A stretch of 64,000 nt of DNA from Narthecium ossifragum (GCA_963920575.1 OY986966.1:10022048-10086047); one strand, 5' to 3'. Numbered from the stretch's first letter, positions 10,514 to 21,092 are shown. Notes: a model not told the origin generated them from the sequence alone. Made by a program: numbers and translations.

Positions 10514-11100
10514 GTGAGATTGCACTGACAAATATAGTGAAAGCCAAGATGAAGATGATAAGGGATGCCCTCCCCAACACATTGATCAGTTTCCTGACCA
10601 CATGTTGTGCTACAAAGGCAGCAGATGTTGCCACTAAAACAAAGTAGAGGGCTGCCAGAGCAACAGGGCAGCATATCAGATTACTTTTCTAAAACCAGAC
10701 TTGAAAAGAATGGCAAATGATCAAAAACATGTCGCCTAATTCTCTAATTTTCACTTTTCCCATTTTTTTTACTAGTATTAGATGCTTGTAATTGTTTCAT
10801 TGATGGAATTCGATAGGCGAGGTAGGATTCAGTGCTGACTATGATAGTGATCGTAAGAAGATCGATACCGTATGGGACAGGAAAAAAATTCAGGGAGGTG
10901 AGTGTGGCACATACCTAAGGTGGAACTCCAAGCTCCAATAAGAGAGGACCCAATATGAAGCCTCCTCCTAAACCAAGCAATCCACCAACTACACCTGCAA
11001 CAATGCCCAAGCACAAGTATAGGACCAGCTGATGTACTTTCCAGTTGGTCTCTTGATCCCCCTTGGATGATATGACATTATAACCCTCTTTCCTTTATAA
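10514..11100 (-). pseudogene. Sulfite exporter TauE/SafE family protein, broken fragment
   Basis: Two exon-like blocks on the minus strand match plant TauE/SafE membrane proteins. The first (about 11100-10907) reads KEGYNVISSKGDQETNWKVH, QLVLYLCLGIVAGVVGG, LLGLGGGFILGPLLLELGVP, the glycine-rich membrane motif of the family. It ends in a codon TAG directly before GTATGT, where the family has Gln before a donor site. The second (10687-10514) reads ALYFVLVATSAAFVAQHVVR and GRASLIIFILAFTIFVSAIS, preceded by an AG acceptor (TCTGGCAG) and followed by GTAAGA. The exon normally between them (V-S-S-A-T-A-T-F region) is absent from the 220 bases separating the blocks. The upstream part is cut by LTR sequence at about 11101. 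Confidence 0.8.
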
Positions 11101-12205
11101 TTGTGAAACCTTAGCCTGTCGGGTGTGAGAGTGCACTGAAGGCTATTGTATAACGGTGTTGCCGATTGTTATTAAAGAATTAGGTTGGATTCTTTATTAT
11201 ATTGTAGCTTAACTTGTTGAACTCAAATGATGATGTGACATATAGTGACATCTAGGTTCGATGTTTGTATAGGTTCATGCACTATATGCATTAGAGGCAT
11301 TACAGGTTAGGCAAGGCGATGAGTCAATCGCTGACCCGAAAATCTCAGGTGGTTTGGATCTAGCTCTAGGACCAAGGTTGGGTAGCAGGTCTAGGTCGTG
11401 ATTGTGTTTATTGGAATCTTTTGTTATCGAGGATATATGTCTAGTTGGCTACTATCATTGTTATTGAGGTTTAGAGTTCGTGTCGTCTTTCCAATGCCAA
11501 GTGCTAAGGATGGTTGTCGATGTGTTCCCGAGGTGGGTCCCCATGCATGGAATTCCTGCTTGGGTAAGGGTGATCGTACATATTACTATTCCGTTGCCTC
11601 TTGGTAACATGGTCAATAGAGAGGTTTCATGACATTAGCCATTGGGACATCAATAGGGTTATGGGACCCGTGGCATATCTTAGACTTAGGCGGAGAGACA
11701 ACACTGTTCGTGTTTTCCTCCCTTTCAGTGTGACGTAGAGTAGTACCCTACTGAGCTTATTGTTCACTCATACCCGGGCTGCGTTTTCCAGGTGCAAGCG
11801 CCAGCTCTTCTTCAGTAGTACCAACTAGATCATCTTTTGGCGGCGCAATGACTCCCAGAGGCACTTGAGGTTGTTGTGGGATATCTGTTGTACTTTGATA
11901 GTTTTTTGTTTATAGACATCCCTTGAGGATTTTGTTAAATATATAATTTCCCTCTAGAGGAATTTTTGATAAATATGTATTTGATGTCTTAATAGTACAA
12001 CTTGATGTTAACCTGATAGAATCATGTTTCTTCAACTCTTAATTTTCAAGTGCTAGTAGTTTGTTAGATTTACAGTTTTTCCATTGGAAGTCAAATGTTT
12101 AAATTAACTCTGAATTTCGTAATGTATCCGGCCATATTAGACTTGAATAGTAGTAGGAACCCTCACGCCCCGGACCGGATGGGTTTTCTGGGTTGGGGTG
12201 TCACA
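11101..12205 (+). mobile_element. Family-E LTR (Ty3/gypsy, Tekay/Del-like), left end unclear
   Basis: It ends GGGTTGGGGTGTCACA at 12205, the same end as the copies at 39639 and 40000; the last is followed by a tRNA-iMet-type primer binding site. It contains the conserved LTR block ACTGAGCTTA...TACCCGGGCTGCG...GCTCTTCTTC at 11750-11813. The left boundary is where TauE/SafE similarity stops. The assignment to chromovirus-type elements is inferred from the ends and the primer site of the relative. Confidence 0.55.
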
Positions 12206-12644
12206 TGAAAGCCACCAAAGTGCCATCTTAGGTGTGAAAGAGGTGGAGAGTACAAACCACCACCAAATCTTGTTGATGGGCAATCCTTAACAAAATACTG
12301 GGACTAAAAAATATGAATGCCCATTTGTGTTGTGATGTATACCAATACCTCCAAATGGTGTGATGTGGGGTTTAAGGGTTGTCTGTGGTTTCCATAACCA
12401 TCAATCAGCAGAATATATTGATGGCCATGAGTACCCGTGTAGGTTAAAACCAATGGAGAAAGAATTTATACATGGCCAACAACACCACACGTCATGAAAT
12501 TCTTAGTGTTTTCAAGGAAAGAGACATGTCAAACACTATAAAGATCAAAAGCATTTACAATGCTATTTTCACAAACAAATCTGCGAAATGGGGCGGTCTA
12601 AATTCTATTCAGTATGTCTTGGAGCAATTAAGTAAGAAAAAATA
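12206..12644 (+). pseudogene. MULE transposase, N-terminal zinc-binding region
   Basis: Pieces in shifting frames read CERGGEYKPP, TKKYECPFVL, VVCGFHNHQSAEYIDGHEY, then PCRLKPMEKEFIH, MANNTTRHEILSVFKERDMS and SIYNAIFTNKSAKW. This is the order C...KK..CPF.L...W.V.V..G.HNH......GH...RL...E......M......R.I...L found upstream of the DDE domain in plant MULE (FAR1-like) transposases. Stops and frameshifts show it is dead. It is cut at 12644 by a family-A solo LTR and resumes, after loss of sequence, at 14896. Confidence 0.7.
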
Positions 12645-14895
12645 TGTTGCGCCCCGACCCGCGTAGGCCCCACTGGGCCGGGCGACGCGAACCGGAACCT
12701 AACCTACTACGGAAATTTGGCGAGGTTTCCCTCTAATCATAGTGGTCTCCCTAGTAATTCATAATCATCCTGTATTAACATAGAATTTACAAACCTCAAA
12801 TACTGAACTGAAATATATACAAGTTCTCAACAGTGTAAAAGTTATAGAAAGTCTCTCCCGTAGAAGGCTAACTAAACAAAAGGTATAACCGACGATCGCC
12901 GCACCTCAAGCACCACCAGACGCCCCCACGTCGCCGCACCTCAAGCACCACCAGACGCCCCCACGTCACAAAACACCGGCCCGGTATGGGCGACCGAAGA
13001 AGAGCTAGCGCCAACACCTGCAAAACACAGTCCGGGTAGGAGTGAGCACTAAGCTCAGCAGGGACACTACACTATGACACTCACAAGGGAGGGAACACAA
13101 CAGCGTCGCCTTCAAGCAAAGGCTGGGTGTACACAGGGGACCCATAACCCCACCGCGTGTCCCTGAAGGGATGCCTCAGTCATGGTCCCCAGCTGAACTT
13201 GTCACATGCTAGGTCGCCCTCAGCGAGGCAGGAAACCGGCACTGGCATCTCACTAGCAGGAAACCAACACTGCTAGGCAGGCAACCAACACCGCTGAGTA
13301 GGCACATCCTCTACCAAAGAGACAGTGAACCGGACACCGGCTACACCTCAACACTCGGCTCGAGGCCGACACGACCTCTTCATATCAAACCACATGTATT
13401 CAGGTCATCTTACCCTATCATCAAAAAACAACTGAATACTACAAATCGAGTCCTGGACCAAGCTACCCGCAACGATCCTAGAGCTAGATCCGGACTACCC
13501 GAAAGCCCCGGATCGGCGATCAACCCATCGCCAACGTCCTACACAGATGCAACTAATGCTACAGTGGTACCACCACCAACTGTCAGCAGTCCACCAGAAC
13601 ACCTGCATCGGAAAACAGCCCCGCAAACAACAGCTCACAGATATCACAGATAAAGCCCTCGGCGCACGCCGGCATGCAAGGCTAAGGAAAGCTGTAGGGC
13701 TACCCACTCGTTTATTCTAAATATCCCGGGAGTCATCACTCCCCCGGTTCACCACTGCCCCTAATATGGGTCTAGCAAGCTTAAATATATGTACAAGGTA
13801 TAAGGCTGTAAAGAAAACGGTACATGCAAAGCCCCGCGCGCAAAACAAGATGAATCTCTCTCTCTGCCGTAGACGGATCGATCCTTCCCTCCAAGGGAAG
13901 ATCGATACTTCTAATGGCAGAGAACAATCTCTCCATATTGTGTCGAGTAAGATCGATCCTTCCCCCTAGGGGCGATCGATCCTACTCGCGATAGGGAACA
14001 TCCTCACTGCCGTGCCAAGGAGGATCGATCCTTACCCCTCCAGGAAGATCGATGCTACTCGCGACGAGGGGGATCCCATGCTACCCAAGGCACAAGGATC
14101 GATCATCCTCACCCGAGAATGATCGATCCTGCTCGGGTTCAGCATGGCCAGCAAAGAAGGATCGATCCCTCTCACAGAAGGATCGATCGCGTTGGGTTCT
14201 CCGGCAAACCTCCGACGAGAAATACCATCGGAAAACTCCACCAAATCCCACAAAACCTTGGGATCTAGTAGTATGAAGGACCACGAGTCCAAAACTGGTG
14301 GAAATACTACAATCTAACAAGTATATATCAAGATCTAAGCAAAAGATCATAGACAACCGGAAAAACTTCCAAAAACCCGAAAGAAATTGTAGGTAGGATC
14401 CCTACCTATGCAATAGCAGCTTCAATCCCAGCTGCTAGGCCTTGGATCGTCCACAACCTCTTCGAAATCCAAAAAATCTCAGCTCAAGAACTCGGATTTC
14501 AAGAGAGATTGAAGGAAGAAGGTTACGTCCGTTTTATAGACAAACGAACCGACCTAAGCAGGATCGATCCGTCCAAGAGAGCGATCGATCCGTCCCAAGA
14601 GGAACGATCGATCCTTCTCAACAATCCGACTTCCTGGCATTGAACGATCGATCCTTCTAGCAAGGAAGGTAGAAGGATCGATCCTTCTTTCGCAGGAAGC
14701 TAGACTTGGACTAAAACTTAATCCTAAGCCCGGATCTTTCGATCCCGGGTCCCACTAACCATTCTAGCCAAACATTAATACAACCATGGTCAGTGTGTGA
14801 ACACGCAGGTGTGAAACTAGCCGACAAGGCGTAATTTACCAAATTGCCTTTGCGGTCCACAACGAGCCACATGAGTAGAGGGACGGGTCCTCACT
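12645..14895 (-). mobile_element. Family-A solo LTR
   Basis: 2251 bp with a perfect 5-bp target duplication AAATA (12640-12644 and 14896-14900). The plus-strand left end TGTTGCGCCCCGACCCGCG is the reverse complement of the family-A 3' end. The right end GGTCCTCACT corresponds to TGTGAGGACC with one changed terminal base. Two clusters of paired GATCGATC palindromes are present (13876-14190, 14564-14690), as is the conserved LTR block (12995-13066). The resemblance of ends to Tekay/Del chromoviruses is inference. Confidence 0.9.
14532..14538 (-). promoter_or_regulatory. Possible TATA box of family-A LTR
   Basis: TATAAAA on the minus strand. In LTR orientation it lies just downstream of GATCGATCC repeats at 14564-14690. 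Confidence 0.4.
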
Positions 14896-15949
14896 AAATA
14901 CCCCCATAATTACTGTACAAATCAAGACCAATGTGCATCGGATATCACTATTGGAGGTTGTGAGTATCACAAACACAATGCAAACTTACTCACTTATGTT
15001 CGCATATCTTCGTAATGAGAGGGCAGAGCAACTGACATGGGCATTAGGTATCTTAAAGAAGTTGATAGTTGAAAAGGTGGCATCATCGCCATCGGTGTTT
15101 GTTTCAGATCGGGATTTGGCGCTTATTAATGCCATTGAAACATGTTTTCCCATGTCATGTCATATCCTTTGTATTTGGCACATAAACCAGTGCGTAATGA
15201 AGAAATGTGTCTCTATGCTTGGTCTGGAGTGTAACCGCTTTCATGCGTCATGGCACTCGCTCATTAATTCCTCAACACAGTGGTCATATAAACAGAAGTG
15301 ATAAGTCATGCGTGAGGAATATCGACGATTCGAGGGTGTCATAAAGCACCTTTGGGAGGCATGGTTACACCTTTACAAAGAGCGGTTTGTTTCAGCATGG
15401 GTTGATACATATATGTACCTCAGGAGCAGTTCAAGTCAAAGGTATCACTTTATAGCTTTACTATTTCAATTCTCTTCACTATTGTACTATTTCAATTCTT
15501 TTCATTATTATAACACAATGTTGGTTTTTATTATAGGGCGGAGTCTGCACATGCAAGGCTGAAGTTATATTTGGGAGATCCAATGTCATCCCTGCAAACA
15601 TCTTTTGAAAAAATACACAATATGTTGTGAATTCAATTCGGCGATATTAAGAAGTCGTTAGAGAGATCAATCAATATTCCACTCCATCAACATTTACATG
15701 ATGACATTTTCAGTCAAGTAAGGTGTCGGATTTCATTAGAGGCATTAGAGTTCATTTTCTGGTCAGCTGAAATACACTGAGAAAGCATCTCACCAGCTAG
15801 CCGGCAGATGCAACTGTTCAATCAAAATAGTATACAGATTGCCATGCGAGCCCCGATCTTGCACGTTACCGTTATTTTTCTATTCCAATTCCGTTACAGA
15901 GTATCAACCCTCATTGGAGGAGGTTGTTTATGCACGTTTATGGGTTAAT
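14896..15949 (+). pseudogene. MULE transposase, DDE (MULE) domain
   Basis: The frame 14933-15301 reads IKTNVHRISLLEVVSITNTM, QTYSLMFAYLRNERAEQLTW, VFVSDRDLALINAIETCFPM and CHILCIWHINQCVMKKC. This is the order YKTN.Y..PLLE..G...TN.....A.....E....F.W and V.DR..AL..A.....P......C..H....V of the MULE domain. The second catalytic Asp (DRDLAL) is present; the position of the first (before YKTN) is not Asp. A TGA follows WSYKQK at 15300. Downstream EEYRRFEGVIKHLWEAWLHL and KERFVSAWVDTY lead to a GT...AG intron (about 15440-15538) and then RAESAHARLKLYLGDPMSSL with a later TGA. It is on the same strand as 12206-12644. Confidence 0.85.
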
Positions 15950-17383
15950 TGATGAGTCACTAAATATTCATAATTAAACCCCTTAATTTACCTTTGTTAG
16001 GCTTAGAGTGTTTGTATTTGATAGTTTGTTAGTTGATTTCAGGTTTAATGAAGATTCAAGTTAGAAAGTACAAAAAAGGCTTAATATGCTGAAATACACT
16101 GCTCTGTCGACTGTTAGCATAATATTCACCAGAAATTATTCTTAGGTCCAAATATTCTGAAATTAGGGTGACATCTAGAAGACATCAAGATGTACAACTT
16201 CCATGTTGGACGCTTTCAGAGATTCCTGATGGATTGATAGAAGTTTTGAAGAATATGAAGATATTTAGCTGCTGGAAGACTGGTCCGTCGACGCCCAGGA
16301 GAATATTCGCCAAATATTCTAGATAAGTCCCAATATTGTAAACTCTTCCGAAGAGGACAGAAGACTTCCAAATCTACATCTTTCGTGTTGGACTCGTTCT
16401 CAAATTCTGGACGGGTTGAACCCAGTCGCGATTGGAAGAAGCTGTCAGGGTTGAACCAGAAAATCCGAGTTGCACTTGAGGTCTAACTCAACCCTAAAAC
16501 CCTAATTCCAGGAATTAAGATATAAAAAGGGTTTTGTGGCTGGAAAACTGGGGGGCCTCCATAGAGAGAAAAAGAGAGATTCAGATTGGAGAAGAAGACG
16601 GAGATGCGGTGTGGATCCCTAATGTTCTTCATCGAATACATGGATCTCATCCAAAAGATGAGTGGCTAAACTCTTTACTTAGGGATCTCATGAAGCCTTA
16701 GTGTAGCTTCTTTGTATTTTCTAGTTTGATTCTTGTTCTCTTTTCAAAGACATGATCCTATGAATATGGTTTTATTTTATGAAGAGTTGAGGGAACAGAG
16801 TTCCTCGACGTACATTCAGACCTACTTGATTGCTGTGCTTGATGGTAGAGATTCGTAGGATGGTTTTTATGTTGCTTTTGTGTATGCTTTGAGATAATCT
16901 ATGCTAGATGAAGATAGGTTGTACTCAGATTAAGTTCGAAGACAATCTATGCTAAATTTGGATAGGTTATGCCTTAGGGAAACAATCGCATTACTTTAGG
17001 GATCCATGTAACCTTAAGAAGCTGTGGATCTATAATGTCGAGATAAGAAACAAGAGGATAACTTGAGAATACAGGAAGTGAAACTAAAGTGGATTGAGTA
17101 ATCCCTAGGTTTTTTCTCATTGATCTATTTTAATTTCGTTAATCGCTTTCATAATTAATTTTAATTAATCAGTTCCTAAAACCCCAAATCAATCCTTCTT
17201 CGCTTTAGGACTAGAGTGTTGAGAGTTAATTCTTATGTTCCTTTGTTAGTCAAAGTTTTCCCTGAGGACCGACCCCGTATTTTACCATTATTCTATCTTA
17301 TTAATTTAGTGTTGAAAGAAAGGTTTATAAATTTCTAAATTGTGTTTTGCATACGTTTTAATGACGACGTTTGTGAGCGATCA
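15950..17383 (+). mobile_element. Family-B solo LTR
   Basis: 1434 bp, TGATGAGTCACTAAATATTC to GTTTGTGAGCGATCA, with a perfect 5-bp target duplication TTAAT (15945-15949 and 17384-17388). It matches the two LTRs of the complete element at 22911-29947 in the opposite orientation. It is inserted in the MULE transposase pseudogene between the DDE part and the OTU part. Confidence 0.92.
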
Positions 17384-17795
17384 TTAATGACATGAGAGCA
17401 CGACCCAACAGGACATCCCACATTGTTGAGATATTAGATGGGATGGATACCTTCTAATATCTCAAAGTACAAGTCGAGCCCCTTCGTACAACACGGAACA
17501 TAGAGGTCAACCTATAGGTAGAGATAAGTAAAGTAGACATCGCATACCTTCTTTTGCAAATGCATACACTTCAGGATCTAGGTTCACTCAACTGACTGTA
17601 ATGTCTCGAGGGAGAGGGAGATGTGGGAGGGGGTCGGGGGTTCGCAATACCCAAATTATCCATGATCACTCTCTAGTTCCACCCATCCGTTATACCTACA
17701 TTGAGAAATTGCATATGTCTTTGCAGTGTTATATTTCCCATACTGTTGATGTTCAACCTGACGGTCATTGTGAATTCAGGGCGATAGCCGCATTA
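17384..17795 (+). pseudogene. MULE transposase C-terminal OTU-like protease start
   Basis: After a basic, low-complexity linker (RGRGRCGRGSGVRN) the frame 17601-17797 reads YIEKLHMSLQCYISHTVDVQ then PDGHCEFRAIAAL. The D-G-H/N-C-x-F-R-A block is the Asp/Cys active-site motif of OTU cysteine proteases. Plant MULE proteins with a C-terminal OTU domain have the same Y-I..LP..M..Y..H..DV..DGNCGFRA order. The gene is cut directly after this motif by the family-C LTR at 17796, so the rest of the OTU domain is missing. Confidence 0.75.
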
Positions 17796-17988
17796 TGAAT
17801 AAATTTTATATCTCACAAGTATACGAATCGGTGCGGTCAGTATAGCGGCAAGACGAGTATCGTACCCACAAGGATTTGTAAAGATTATTAGAGTAAAACG
17901 CTAAAGAACGGAGAAGAAAGAAAAGAAGGAAGGTAAAGTAAGAAATAAGAAGTATCGAAAATAGAAGATCTAATAGCGAAATAAGAAA

Positions 17989-18078
17989 GGGTTTTTTTAC
18001 ATATTTCTCCTTCAAAAGTTTCTAAATATCATAATTACCCCTATATTTTTTCAGCTTACTAATGTACACTTGAAAACT
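17989..18078. repeat. Left terminal inverted repeat of Pack-MULE
   Basis: Pairs with 19746-19835 with only a few mismatches. Shared blocks include TCAAAAGTTTCTAAATATCA and CCCCTATATTTTTTCAGC. Confidence 0.92.
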
Positions 18079-18136
18079 TTACAAATGCGTAAACCTACCC
18101 CTCCGCTACCTCCGTCTATCCATTTAACTTAACCAT

Positions 18137-18399
18137 GGTTTCATTAATTTTGACCGACTATTTTGACTAGTTTTCTTGGCTTGCTGACATAGGAAGAGAG
18201 ATACATGTGTTTTCATTAATTTTGACCGGCTATTTTGACTAGTTTTCTTGGCTTGCTGACGTAGGAAGAGAGATACATGTGTTTTCATTAATTTTGACCG
18301 GCTATTTTGACTGATTTTCTTGGCTTGCTGACGTAGGAAGAGAGATATGTGTTTTCATCTTGACTGGTTTTCTTGGCTTGCTGACGTAGGAAGAGAGTG
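18137..18399 (+). repeat. 72-bp tandem repeat, about 3.7 copies
   Basis: Copies start near 18137, 18209, 18281 and 18351. Each has TTTCATTAATTTTGACCGGC then TTTTCTTGGCTTGCTGACGT then AGGAAGAGAGATA. The last copy is shortened. It directly follows the KCS-like segment inside the Pack-MULE and supplies the stop of its reading frame. Confidence 0.9.
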
Positions 18400-19208
18400 A
18401 GAGAAGCTGTGGCCCTCTGCACCCAACTCTCTGGCACCCATGCGTAGAGCACTGCCTCCAAGCTCGGCGGCGGTGGCGAGGAGGGGGACGTTGTGGCCCT
18501 CTCGGTGACGACAATGAAGGCATAGCCGACATGGCGTCGGAGGAGGTGTGCGGCGAGGTCCATGGCCATGACGCCGACGCTGCACCCCATGCCGGAGAGG
18601 TTGAAGGTCTTGATGTTAGACCGGAGGCCGAGGTGCTGGACAAGGAGGGACGTGAGGGAGGGGGTGGGGGAGAACATGCTGCAGGCAACGATTAGGATGG
18701 AGACCTCGGAGGAGGGGATGCCGGACTTGGAGAGGAGGCTCTCCGTCGCCGAGAACATGCCCTCCTCGGCTTCTTGAATCGCACAGGGGAGCTTTGCTTC
18801 GTAGTCTTCTTGGAAGATGAAGGGGGGAGTGTAGGTCTCGTCGCCGAGGCCGGACTTCCGGTAGATGGCGCGCATGAAGTCAGCGCTGTTGTCAGAGAAG
18901 AGCCGGCTGCGGAGGCCAAAGTACTCGGCGACCTCGAGAGTGCACCGGCAGTCGTGGTCGGGCTTGTAACAGGAGTAGTCGAGGAGGAGAATGGGGAGGG
19001 GCCGCGTGCGGAGGTAGGCGAAGATGATGATGAGCGTGCACCAAAGGAAGGAGAAGAGGGCCACCTTGTGCTCCGTTAGGAGAAGGTGGAGCTCTTTGCT
19101 GGGTAGGGCTGGGATCGTTGCATAGAGAAGAGTGTGCAAAGCTAGGGTTGCTGCAAGGAGAACAAAGAAGAAGGCCTTGAGGAGCTGCACTGGAGCGAGT
19201 GACTGCAT
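18288..19208 (-). CDS. Truncated 3-ketoacyl-CoA synthase (KCS) captured in Pack-MULE
   Basis: An intact 306-codon frame starting at ATG (19208). Two hydrophobic segments (about residues 10-32 and 48-64) fit the N-terminal ER membrane anchors of plant KCS, the condensing enzymes of very-long-chain fatty acid elongation. Then come LPILLLDYSCYKPDHDCR, RKSGLGDETYTPPF, EVSILIVACSMFSPTPSLTS and FNLSGMGCSVGVMAMDLA, where Cys209 is the expected catalytic Cys. KCS similarity stops after YAFIVVTE (about 236). The remaining 70 residues are unrelated and run into the 72-bp repeat. KCS proteins are usually about 450-520 residues, so the C-terminal half with the catalytic His and Asn is missing. It cannot be an active condensing enzyme as it stands. 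The open frame over 900 bases suggests recent capture. Confidence 0.88.
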   Translation of the reverse strand: MQSLAPVQLLKAFFFVLLAATLALHTLLYATIPALPSKELHLLLTEHKVALFSFLWCTLIIIFAYLRTRPLPILLLDYSCYKPDHDCRCTLEVAEYFGLRSRLFSDNSADFMRAIYRKSGLGDETYTPPFIFQEDYEAKLPCAIQEAEEGMFSATESLLSKSGIPSSEVSILIVACSMFSPTPSLTSLLVQHLGLRSNIKTFNLSGMGCSVGVMAMDLAAHLLRRHVGYAFIVVTERATTSPSSPPPPSLEAVLYAWVPESWVQRATASLTLFLRQQAKKTSQDENTYLSSYVSKPRKSVKIAGQN

Positions 19209-19745
19209 GGCTATTGTAAGCTAAATAGCCTCATCACCCTCCCTCCCGCCTCTCCGCCACTCCACTGCTGCTCGCATTCCGAGAAGCCCTCCTCTAATGG
19301 GTCCCAACCGTCCTCTTATTCATGCTCAGAATTGGGTTCGGAGAAGGTGGAGGAGTCCTGGGAGGCCGGAGAAGTGATGCGTTACTTGTATTTTTATGCG
19401 GTCGTGGATAAGCTCGGCGGTGCCAGAAGAGGTAGTCCAATGGTTGCGGCTAAGAAACGTTGATGATGGATCGATGGTGGAAGAAGGTTGCCGGAGGTCG
19501 AGACTGACACCGGTTGGATCGTGAGAACCTGGGAAATCGATCCCCGAGGTCTGATCGGTGATCCCGACGCCGGAGAGGGTGACTGTGAGGGACGTAGGTC
19601 GAGGTCGACGGCAGAGAGGGTGACTGCGGAGGGGCATATTAATAGGGGTAATAATGTCTTTTTAGCTGCCGCTGTTAACGGCGTTAAGAGTTTTCCATGA
19701 TGATTCGCCGGCAAGTAACCTGAGGGGCAGATTAATCATTTTCTC
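19209..19745. other. Pack-MULE interior, GC-rich, no gene recognised
   Basis: The sequence between the KCS start codon and the right inverted repeat has overlapping frames on both strands (19326-19714) with low-complexity, proline/serine-rich translations. They have no family motif and I treat them as chance frames in GC-rich DNA. It may include the KCS 5' untranslated part or a second captured segment. Confidence 0.5.
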
Positions 19746-19835
19746 AAGTTTTCAATGGTACATTAGTAAGCTGAAAAAATATAGGGGTAAATATGATATT
19801 TAGAAACTTTTGAAGGATAAATATGTAAAAAGCCC
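19746..19835. repeat. Right terminal inverted repeat of Pack-MULE
   Basis: Inverted partner of 17989-18078. It ends ...ATGTAAAAAGCCC directly before the target duplication AATAAGAAA. Confidence 0.92.
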
Positions 19836-20487
19836 AATAAGAAAATGATGGAAATATGATGGATGAAGACTAAGGTTCCGATTTCACCATAACATCCTCA
19901 TTCTATACATTGAATCAACAAAATCTCAGCTTAATTCCAAGGGTTCGTTCTTCCGGTATGATGATCCGTTCGGTCGCGGTTCTCACCAAGTACCCTCAAT
20001 TAACTCTTGCTAATGAAACCATAGCTAAGTGTCAATCAAGAATCCATTAAGCTCTGAAGAACAATTATGAACCAAGAATTGTCTTAGCTTGAAATCGGCT
20101 TCGACATAAACTCATACATTCATAGATCTTGCAAGATTAGGGAATGAACCCTCACCCAATCTCACATAAAACAATCTATAATACTTCTATTGGCCAGACA
20201 TAAGTATTTAAGATCTCAGTTATAATAATGAATGAAACAAGGAATATAAACTGATTAAATAAACATGATTCAATAACATAGAATGATTATGTTAGGCTAC
20301 ATCGGTACCTTGGACAAGAAACTAGCCACTCATGTTCATTATGAAGACAACACAAGTGTTCAAGGAAAAATAAAGAAAGAAAGACGAAGAAAACAAAACC
20401 CTAACGCCGCTTTCTCTCCTCCATATGCTCCAGAAAAGTCCTCCTAGATGTTCTCCAAAATCTCCCTTTTGATAACCCTAAGTATCC

Positions 20488-20495
20488 TATTTATA
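20488..20495 (-). promoter_or_regulatory. TATA box of family-C LTR
   Basis: TATAAATA on the minus strand. GGTCGAC/GTCGAT repeats lie just upstream in LTR orientation (20560-20750). Confidence 0.5.
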
Positions 20496-21092
20496 GGCTA
20501 CAAAAGTCTTGAACTCGGGTTAGGTCCACACCCGTTATACGCTTGCAGTCAATCCGACAGTCGATATGATGGTCGACCGTCAATTGTACAAATTTATTTG
20601 GAAATGCGGCGGTCGATCTTCACATCAACTCTGAGAAGCCTTTTTCTTGATAGAGGCTCACGGTCGATCTCGCGGATGATGCAACGGTCGACCGTGAGTA
20701 TAGTGAGCGTGACGGTCGATCTCACAGATGATGCGACGGTTAACCATCACTATTCATTCAACACTGCGTCATCTGTACTAAAAATATTGTAACTTCCTCT
20801 AGGAAACTGGAAATTATGAACCACAAAATTCTCCAAAAACTAGACTTGAAGAGCTTTCCAATTATACATGAAACATCATCTGGTTCTTCATGACCAGGTA
20901 CAGTTCAATCTTTCAATTTGACCCATATTATCTATTCAGCTTCTTTGCACCTTTTAATTCCACTTTCCTGCATTTTTCAACCAATCTTTTTGAAGCAATA
21001 TATAAGTGTAAAAATAGTACTAAAGGGGTCGATTAAGGGTGACAATCTAGCAATTGAGATGGTTATAAAGACTATTCAGGATGCACTCATCA

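Larger units (their letters stand above)
17989..19835. mobile_element. Pack-MULE carrying a 3-ketoacyl-CoA synthase fragment
   Basis: 1847 bp flanked by a perfect 9-bp target duplication AATAAGAAA (17980-17988 and 19836-19844). Its ends are long terminal inverted repeats: GGGTTTTTTTACATATTTCT at the left and, reversed, GGGCTTTTTACATATTTATC at the right. Near-identical sequence runs about 90 bp each side (17989-18078, 19746-19835) and a more degenerate match extends inward. No transposase is present. The interior holds a tandem repeat, a KCS-derived reading frame and GC-rich sequence. Nine-base duplications and long inverted ends are the hallmarks of Mutator-like elements, and captured gene sequence makes it a Pack-MULE. 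Confidence 0.92.
17796..21092 (-). mobile_element. Family-C 3' LTR (Ty3/gypsy), with nested Pack-MULE
   Basis: On the minus strand it begins TGATGAGTGCATCC at 21092, immediately after a purine tract (GGTTGGGGGATG, minus strand), so internal sequence lies to its right and this is the 3' LTR. The left end is placed at TGAATAAATTTT (17796), where OTU coding similarity stops. Without the nested element the LTR is about 1.44 kb. A TATA box lies at 20488-20495 with GGTCGAC/GTCGAT repeats upstream of it (20560-20750). The right half matches the LTR at 30427-32073; the left halves do not, suggesting recombination between subfamilies. Confidence 0.7.

Noticed and set aside
11104..12210. TGAAA at 11104-11108 and 12206-12210 as target duplication of the family-E LTR
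   Set aside because: The sequence after 11108 does not begin with TG or match an LTR start, so the match is probably chance.
18302..19079. Other frames over the KCS segment
   Set aside because: Shadows of the KCS frame; none has a recognisable domain.
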